From contig JAIKXO010000171.1 of the NCBI GenBank assembly GCA_024684065.1, positions 1 through 9,021 on the forward strand: DNA of 9,021 nt, read 5' to 3'. Below the pieces are notes generated by a model that saw only the letters and a program-made list of their open reading frames with translations, searched no databases and was not told the origin of the DNA. This document shows, piece by piece, positions 4,924 through 9,021 of this stretch (within the stretch, counting starts at the first letter, position 1; every line of letters begins with the position of its first letter). Made by a program: the position numbers and the translations under genes. The stretch comes from Lachnospiraceae bacterium. GTDB lineage: Bacteria; Bacillota_A; Clostridia; Lachnospirales; Lachnospiraceae.

Positions 4924-7694
4924 ATCTCCACCACTCCGAAAAAGTTCCCTGTTGCTGACAGCTGCGCATCCTTAACCGTCCTGCTGAAATCCTTATCCTT
5001 TTTGGGACTGTATTTAAGCTTTATATTCTTTTTCCTGCCGTCGTGATAGGTGAAGCTTACCTTTGTTCCTTTAAGCTTCTTTTTGGCACTGTCAAAGCTG
5101 CCTTCTGTAAATCTGTAGCTGTTGGTGTTAAGGTTTGCGTCGGTATATCTTCCCTCTTCTTCTGTTCCTATGAATAAGGGATAGATGGGGATTATGAGCT
5201 GAAGCTCCGTACTTGAGGAGGAGAGCTCCGTGTCGGCGTCGGTGCAGCTGCTCTTCTTATCGGACCTAAGCTTCTTTGTTAAAGCTTTTAGCTCCTTATT
5301 TATGGCTTTCCCAAGGGTTTTATTAAGCTTTTTGTCGGAAAGGGTTATGCTTGAGATACAGGGGACTTTACTTAAGCCCTTTATGCTTTCAAGCTTTTTC
5401 CCCGCATAGTCAAATGCAGCGTTCTTTCCGTTCCTGATGACCGTTTTCTTTACCGGAGCCTCGGTCCATCCGCCTGCCATATCGTTTGCGGAAGGGGAGG
5501 AGACTGCGTATCTGCCGGACTTCTCACAGTAGTATACTTTTACATCAATATCCGGGTTCTTTGAAGTGCTCTTTTTCTTTGCATTGTTAAGGATATGGCT
5601 CCTTCCGTCATAACGGAGGGCCTTATTTAAGCTTATAAGCACCCAGTATTCTTTGTTCCCTTCCTTCCCCTTTACGGTGGCATTTAATGAGACGGTCTTC
5701 TTTTCCCTGACCCGCTCTTCAATAGCGTTGTCGGCTTTCTTAAGGACAGCGTTCTTTGACTGGGAAGAAGCTTCTCCTTCCAAAATGGCAAGATCGGAGC
5801 TCTTCATTACTTCCGTTAAGGGTCTCCCGGTTTCTTCGTTCTCCTCCGCTTCTTTTTTCTTCTCCGGGATCCCGCTTATCTCCACGGCCATAGCCCTTGA
5901 GTCATCTTCGATAAAGCGTAAGTTAATACTGCTTAAATGCCGCTTATCCGGGTCATCGGCGTATTCTCCCTTTCCGTAAAGGGGGAGGAACAGACCGTCT
6001 TCATAGCCGTCGCAGTCCTTAAATACCAGTTCAAAGTTTGACCTGCTGTAAAAGGGAAGCCCCTTGATAGGACGGGTCTTGTTTAATGAAAGCGAAAAGG
6101 TGCTGTATCCTCCTTCTTCCGCATTATAAGATGCTTCCGGGTACACCGGCGAGACGGCAGGGCGGTGGTCAGCATTGTTTATCGCTTTTTCATCCCAGTA
6201 TCTTTTATTTACATTGTCATCGATGTGCCATATCACTATCCCGTTGCAAGAAGGCGGAACTCCTTTTACAGTATAATTCTGATACATTGAAAGAGCTGCC
6301 TCAAGCCCTTCACTCCGTCTGTTTTCCAGAAGGAAATACTCATCTTTTTGATCCGTATCTATACGGACAAGGTTATATCCTTCTTCCGATTCCTGGCTGA
6401 ACAGCCGGTAAATGCCGTCTTTATCCGCTTCCTCCGCTTTGACCCACCCGAGATAATATCTGCACCAGGCATCAAAACCTATGGGAATGTATTCGTGATC
6501 GCCCACATAAGCCCAGCTCCCTTCATCCATAATAGACAGATATGCAGGTTCGAATCCCGCCCATACAGCCTTTTCGGGCTGTTCATACATAAGATACTCC
6601 GTGTCATAGAGGTCGGGAAGACCCAGATAATGTCCCAGTTCGTGATATAACGCACCTAAGGGTTCCTGATGTCCCGGTCTCAACTTTTCACTGACTGCAA
6701 TATAGCTGTTGATCTTAACGGCATCCGGGTCATTACCGGGACTATGAAAGAGATAAGACTGATGAGACCAGGTGAGCTGGTTTTCGCTGACCCCTTCATA
6801 TTTTTGGGAATAATATTCTGCCGCTTCATATCCCGCCACGATAAAGCTAACTCCCAGCTCAGTGTTATCGATCATACCGTTTCCGTTTTTGTCGTAAGAA
6901 TTAAAATCAATAAACTCTGCTGCTTTATCAATTGCTGAATTCACGGCTTCTTTAAAGCCGGGGAATAATCCTCCGTCTGAGCGGTCACCCCATTTTCCGT
7001 GAGGAATATCCAGTTTCACATGGATGATGCCGTCATCCTTTTCGTCAAATCCTTTGGTCCCGTTTTTCTCTTCATAAGTTTCATGGGCCGGAACAAAGGT
7101 GAATCTTCCGCCGGAAAAGCGGCTGTAATAATTCTGAAGGCTGCCGTCCTCACCATATATCTTTTCGGACCAGGCATAGCTTTCTTCATATGGAAGATCA
7201 TTTAAGCCCACAACGATGGTGACCAGAGGGAGGGCTCCGGATCCCGGGTCATCGATCTTATAATCGCAATCATCCGCAAGAGACACCAGGCTTTCCGGGG
7301 TGACGGGATCGGGAAGGATCCTCTTTACGGAAGGATCGTAGACGGATCCTGCGAGTGCCGCATACTGCTTTTTCATTTCCGTATCCGAAAGAACAGAAGC
7401 CTTCGCATAGAAGATCCCTTCCCTTTCTTTCTCACCGAAAGCAGTGCGGATCTTTTCACCCTCCAGGTAAACATGGTGAAAATCCCCCTCTTCATCCCTT
7501 ACCAGGAGATTGTTATCAGCATCCGTAAAGTAATGGAAGAATTCATCACCCACCATCCTTACGGTCAAGGTGTTCCCGTCCTTTCCGGTATGCAGGAAGG
7601 GAGCGCTGTTTGCAGGCATTGCCTGAACACTAAGGGGAAGGATCAGCATAAATATAAGGGTGAGGGAAATAAGGGAATTCAGTCTTTTTTTCAT
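4920..7694 (-). CDS. Secreted M6-family (immune inhibitor A-like) metalloprotease with Ig-like tail
   Basis: A 924-aa exported zinc protease. Residues 1-25 are a signal peptide (MKKR, hydrophobic core, cleavage near VQA). Residues 38-90 resemble the M6 propeptide, including VRMVGDEFFHYFTDADN. The catalytic domain runs from about 155 to 610. It has an EF-hand-like calcium loop at 268-279 (D, N, N, G, D, E in place), the zinc signature HELGHYLGLPD (351-361; H351, E352 and H355, with D361 as the usual third-ligand position) and SIMDEGSW (387-394) as Met-turn. After a Glu/Lys-rich linker (610-660), about 260 residues form a lysine-rich tail. Its end, TGNFFG, and the segment YDGRSHIL resemble MBG/Ig-like surface repeats; no LPxTG anchor is seen. 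AAGGAG (7703-7708) lies 8 nt before the ATG. It probably digests extracellular proteins; substrate unknown. Confidence 0.9.
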   Translation of the reverse strand: MKKRLNSLISLTLIFMLILPLSVQAMPANSAPFLHTGKDGNTLTVRMVGDEFFHYFTDADNNLLVRDEEGDFHHVYLEGEKIRTAFGEKEREGIFYAKASVLSDTEMKKQYAALAGSVYDPSVKRILPDPVTPESLVSLADDCDYKIDDPGSGALPLVTIVVGLNDLPYEESYAWSEKIYGEDGSLQNYYSRFSGGRFTFVPAHETYEEKNGTKGFDEKDDGIIHVKLDIPHGKWGDRSDGGLFPGFKEAVNSAIDKAAEFIDFNSYDKNGNGMIDNTELGVSFIVAGYEAAEYYSQKYEGVSENQLTWSHQSYLFHSPGNDPDAVKINSYIAVSEKLRPGHQEPLGALYHELGHYLGLPDLYDTEYLMYEQPEKAVWAGFEPAYLSIMDEGSWAYVGDHEYIPIGFDAWCRYYLGWVKAEEADKDGIYRLFSQESEEGYNLVRIDTDQKDEYFLLENRRSEGLEAALSMYQNYTVKGVPPSCNGIVIWHIDDNVNKRYWDEKAINNADHRPAVSPVYPEASYNAEEGGYSTFSLSLNKTRPIKGLPFYSRSNFELVFKDCDGYEDGLFLPLYGKGEYADDPDKRHLSSINLRFIEDDSRAMAVEISGIPEKKKEAEENEETGRPLTEVMKSSDLAILEGEASSQSKNAVLKKADNAIEERVREKKTVSLNATVKGKEGNKEYWVLISLNKALRYDGRSHILNNAKKKSTSKNPDIDVKVYYCEKSGRYAVSSPSANDMAGGWTEAPVKKTVIRNGKNAAFDYAGKKLESIKGLSKVPCISSITLSDKKLNKTLGKAINKELKALTKKLRSDKKSSCTDADTELSSSSTELQLIIPIYPLFIGTEEEGRYTDANLNTNSYRFTEGSFDSAKKKLKGTKVSFTYHDGRKKNIKLKYSPKKDKDFSRTVKDAQLSATGNFFGVVEI

Positions 7695-7733
7695 AGGGAT
7701 CTCTCCTTTATGTCGTCGGCCGGTCTCCTTTAT

Positions 7734-7763
7734 ATTATAGATTTCTTTACGCTTTTCTGTCAA
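7734..7763 (-). promoter_or_regulatory. Promoter of the M6 protease gene
   Basis: Read on the - strand, a perfect -35 TTGACA (7763-7758) and a perfect -10 TATAAT (7739-7734) are separated by 18 nt. Transcription should start near 7727, giving a leader of about 33 nt before the ATG at 7694. Confidence 0.75.
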
Positions 7764-7767
7764 AATC

Positions 7768-7776
7768 TGGTAAAAT
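7768..7776 (+). promoter_or_regulatory. Probable extended -10 promoter of the amidohydrolase gene
   Basis: TGGTAAAAT is an extended -10 element (TGn plus TAAAAT, 7771-7776). A weak -35, TTTACG (7746-7751), is 19 nt upstream. It points away from the protease promoter, whose boxes it flanks; the two would compete for polymerase. The transcript would reach AAGGAG at 7815-7820 and the ATG at 7825 or 7828. Confidence 0.45.
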
Positions 7777-7824
7777 GATCTGAAATGGCTGAGTGGGAAA
7801 GATCCTCTGTTTTCAAGGAGAAAA

Positions 7825-8630
7825 ATGATGATAATAAAGAACATAACCGTTATAAACGAGAACGCTGAGATCCTTGAAGGTAAGGACATTTTCATTAAGG
7901 ACGGGGTGATCACTGATATCCTGCCCTCTTCCTCCGCTCCGGCGGAGGGTGAAAAAGACTTAGAAGTGATCGACGCTGCCGGGCTCTTCCTAAGCCCCGG
8001 TATCCCGAATCTCCATGTCCATACCGCAATGGACATCTTTAAGGGCATAGCCGAGGACTGCACTGCGGATCAGTGGTTCAATGAAAAGATATTTCCCTTT
8101 GAGAGCACTATGACCCAGGATGATGTCTATCTCGGCACAAAGCTGGGAATAGCGGGAGAGGCGGCTTATTTGACCTCTATTCAAAGGTGAACTTATGCTT
8201 TGGGACCGACGGCGCTGCCAGCTCCGCCACCCTGAATCCTGTAGAGCAGGCAAGGCTTTTCGCCCTGTTAAACAAATATCAGGAAAAGGACGGAAGGGTC
8301 TGCGAAACTTCCTATGTCTGGAAGAGGCTTATGGCCGGCCACGGATTCTTCTCCTTCGGTTCCGGAAAGATCGAAAAGGGAGCCGTCGCAGACCTTGTCA
8401 TCTGGGATCTCAGCACCCCGGACACCCTTCCCGTCTACGATCCCATAACCGCAATCCTCTACAGCTCCAACTCCGGGAACGTAAAATACACGATAGTTTC
8501 GGGAGAACCCCTTAAACAGAACGGCGTTCTTTCCGGGAAGGTTTCCACCGACCCCGCCGCCGTCGAGGAAGCAAGGAAAGCCCTGCTCCAGAGAGGCCGG
8601 GGAAAAGCGAAGGTCACGTATCTTAAATAG
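7825..8630 (+). pseudogene. Broken metal-dependent amidohydrolase (MTA/SAH deaminase-like)
   Basis: Two pieces of one gene. The first (7825-8190, 121 codons, AAGGAG at 7815-7820; ATG at 7825 or 7828) has the amidohydrolase start: a small beta domain, then PGIPNLHVHTAMD with the H-x-H metal pair and the W-F-N-E-K-I-F-P-F-E segment typical of methylthioadenosine/S-adenosylhomocysteine deaminase relatives. The second piece (homology from about 8160, other frame, to 8630) begins LYSKVNLCFGTDGAASS, containing the metal-binding Asp, and has the C-terminal G-K-I-E-K-G-A-V-A-D-L-V-I-W-D turn and closing beta domain. Together they give about 270 residues against about 430 in the family. The central part with the remaining metal-binding histidines and catalytic glutamate is gone. 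The first stop overlaps a GTG (8187-8190, GTGA), but neither fragment can be active. Confidence 0.8.
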
Positions 8631-8689
8631 GGGCAGACTGCGGACGGCCAGATGATGAGCGAGGAGGTGCTGTTTTTTAATGCCATGCT

Positions 8690-8732
8690 TCTATTAGCCA
8701 AAAACGAAAAAATATTGAAAATGGCTAATAGA
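8690..8732. repeat. Interrupted inverted repeat upstream of the second ATPase gene
   Basis: TCTATTAGCCA (8690-8700) and TGGCTAATAGA (8722-8732) are a perfect 11-bp inverted repeat around a 21-nt A-rich centre. CATG flanks both arms, with two extra bases on the left. No T tract follows, so it is not a typical terminator. Its place 36 nt before the ATPase start suggests an operator or other regulatory site. A -35-like TTGAAA (8715-8720) lies in the centre, but no convincing -10 follows. Confidence 0.55.
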
Positions 8733-8767
8733 CATGATAGAAAAATCTCATCAAACAGAGGAGAGAA

Positions 8768-9021
8768 ATGGATATTATGAGGCTCATCCCAAGAAATTCC
8801 TATATGGAGAAAATAATCAATGTAATAGGAACTTCTGATATAAAAGTCATTACCGGTGTAAGACGATGCGGAAAGTCAAAACTTTTGGAATCATTTAAAA
8901 AATATATAGATGAAAATATACAAGATGCAAATATAATCCATATCAATTTTAACCTGCCGGAGTTTGAAGAACTGCTCACTTTTCGAGCGCTGTATGAACA
9001 TATAAACTCTTTGTATAAAGA
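8768..9021 (+). CDS. AAA/DUF4143-type ATPase, N-terminal part (3' end outside window)
   Basis: The frame is open to the right edge; 84 residues are visible. They read as the beginning of a second P-loop ATPase of the AAA_14 type: a basic/aliphatic start (MRLIPRNSYMEKIINVI), then a strand and Walker A GVRRCGKSKL (30-39), then a helix and the strand IIHINFN (56-62) leading into the first acidic segment. The call to the DUF4143 group rests on the GVRRCGKS form of Walker A and on spacing, since the C-terminal half is not in the window. AGGAG (8759-8763) lies 4 nt before the ATG at 8768; a second in-frame ATG at 8777 is 13 nt away and less likely. The DNA here is clearly AT-richer than the 4.7 kb before it, which hints at separate origin. 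Confidence 0.75.
   Translation, partial: MDIMRLIPRNSYMEKIINVIGTSDIKVITGVRRCGKSKLLESFKKYIDENIQDANIIHINFNLPEFEELLTFRALYEHINSLYK

Noticed and set aside
5653..7778. Several + strand open frames of about 70-108 codons opposite the protease gene
   Set aside because: They have no motifs, and the - strand frame contains a complete signal peptide and M6 catalytic signature.
7695..8063. N-terminal extension of the protease frame on the - strand
   Set aside because: The extension runs through the promoter and antisense to the amidohydrolase; the start at 7694 has a ribosome binding site and a signal peptide.
8652..8780. Small frame of 42 codons (MMSEEVLFF...) between the amidohydrolase and second ATPase
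   Set aside because: There is no good ribosome binding site, no recognised homology, it runs through the inverted repeat, and it overlaps the ATPase start; chance is likelier.
1..9021. tRNA, rRNA, CRISPR arrays, transposase genes, phage attachment sites
   Set aside because: Reading both strands I saw no cloverleaf, no regularly spaced repeats, no transposase or integrase motif and no terminal inverted repeats of an insertion sequence.

Overview
The window looks like chromosomal DNA of a low-to-mid GC, Gram-positive anaerobe of the Clostridia, most likely Lachnospiraceae-like. This is inferred from strong AAGGAG/AGGAG ribosome binding sites, TTGACA/TATAAT-type promoters, and the closest remembered relatives of the ZIP transporter, the rRNA-methyltransferase tail and the AAA_14/DUF4143 ATPases. 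No marker gene fixes the taxonomy.

Left part (1-2317, all + strand): the 3' end of a MATE-family efflux transporter; then a very clear regulatory site, where two 14-bp palindromes overlap and follow a sigma-70-type promoter; then a TetR-family regulator that overlaps by 29 nt a gene for a circularly permuted RsgA-type GTPase. The regulator and GTPase form a translationally coupled pair, probably autoregulated, next to an efflux pump.

Middle part (2318-4923, + strand): an AT-rich promoter region with paired inverted repeats drives a complete AAA_14/DUF4143 ATPase. Directly after its stop codon comes a chain of gene remnants: the orphan C-terminal tail of a 23S rRNA m5U methyltransferase (RlmD/RumA-like), the C-terminal third of a leucine-carboxyl-methyltransferase-family protein, and, fused in frame to that, a ZIP metal transporter lacking its first two membrane helices.

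Right part (4920-9021): on the - strand, a large secreted M6-family (immune-inhibitor-A-like) metalloprotease of 924 aa whose stop codon overlaps that of the ZIP fusion. Upstream of it, back-to-back promoters also serve a + strand metal-dependent amidohydrolase (MTA/SAH-deaminase-like). That gene is a pseudogene: it has lost about 160 central residues and is split into two frames. After an interrupted inverted repeat, the window ends in the 5' part of a second AAA/DUF4143-type ATPase gene in clearly AT-richer DNA.

No complete new multi-gene system is visible. The most notable features are the density of deletion scars between two DUF4143-type ATPase genes, the inverted repeats in front of both ATPases, and the tetR-rsgA pair with its double operator. 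The scars could be real genome decay or an assembly artefact.
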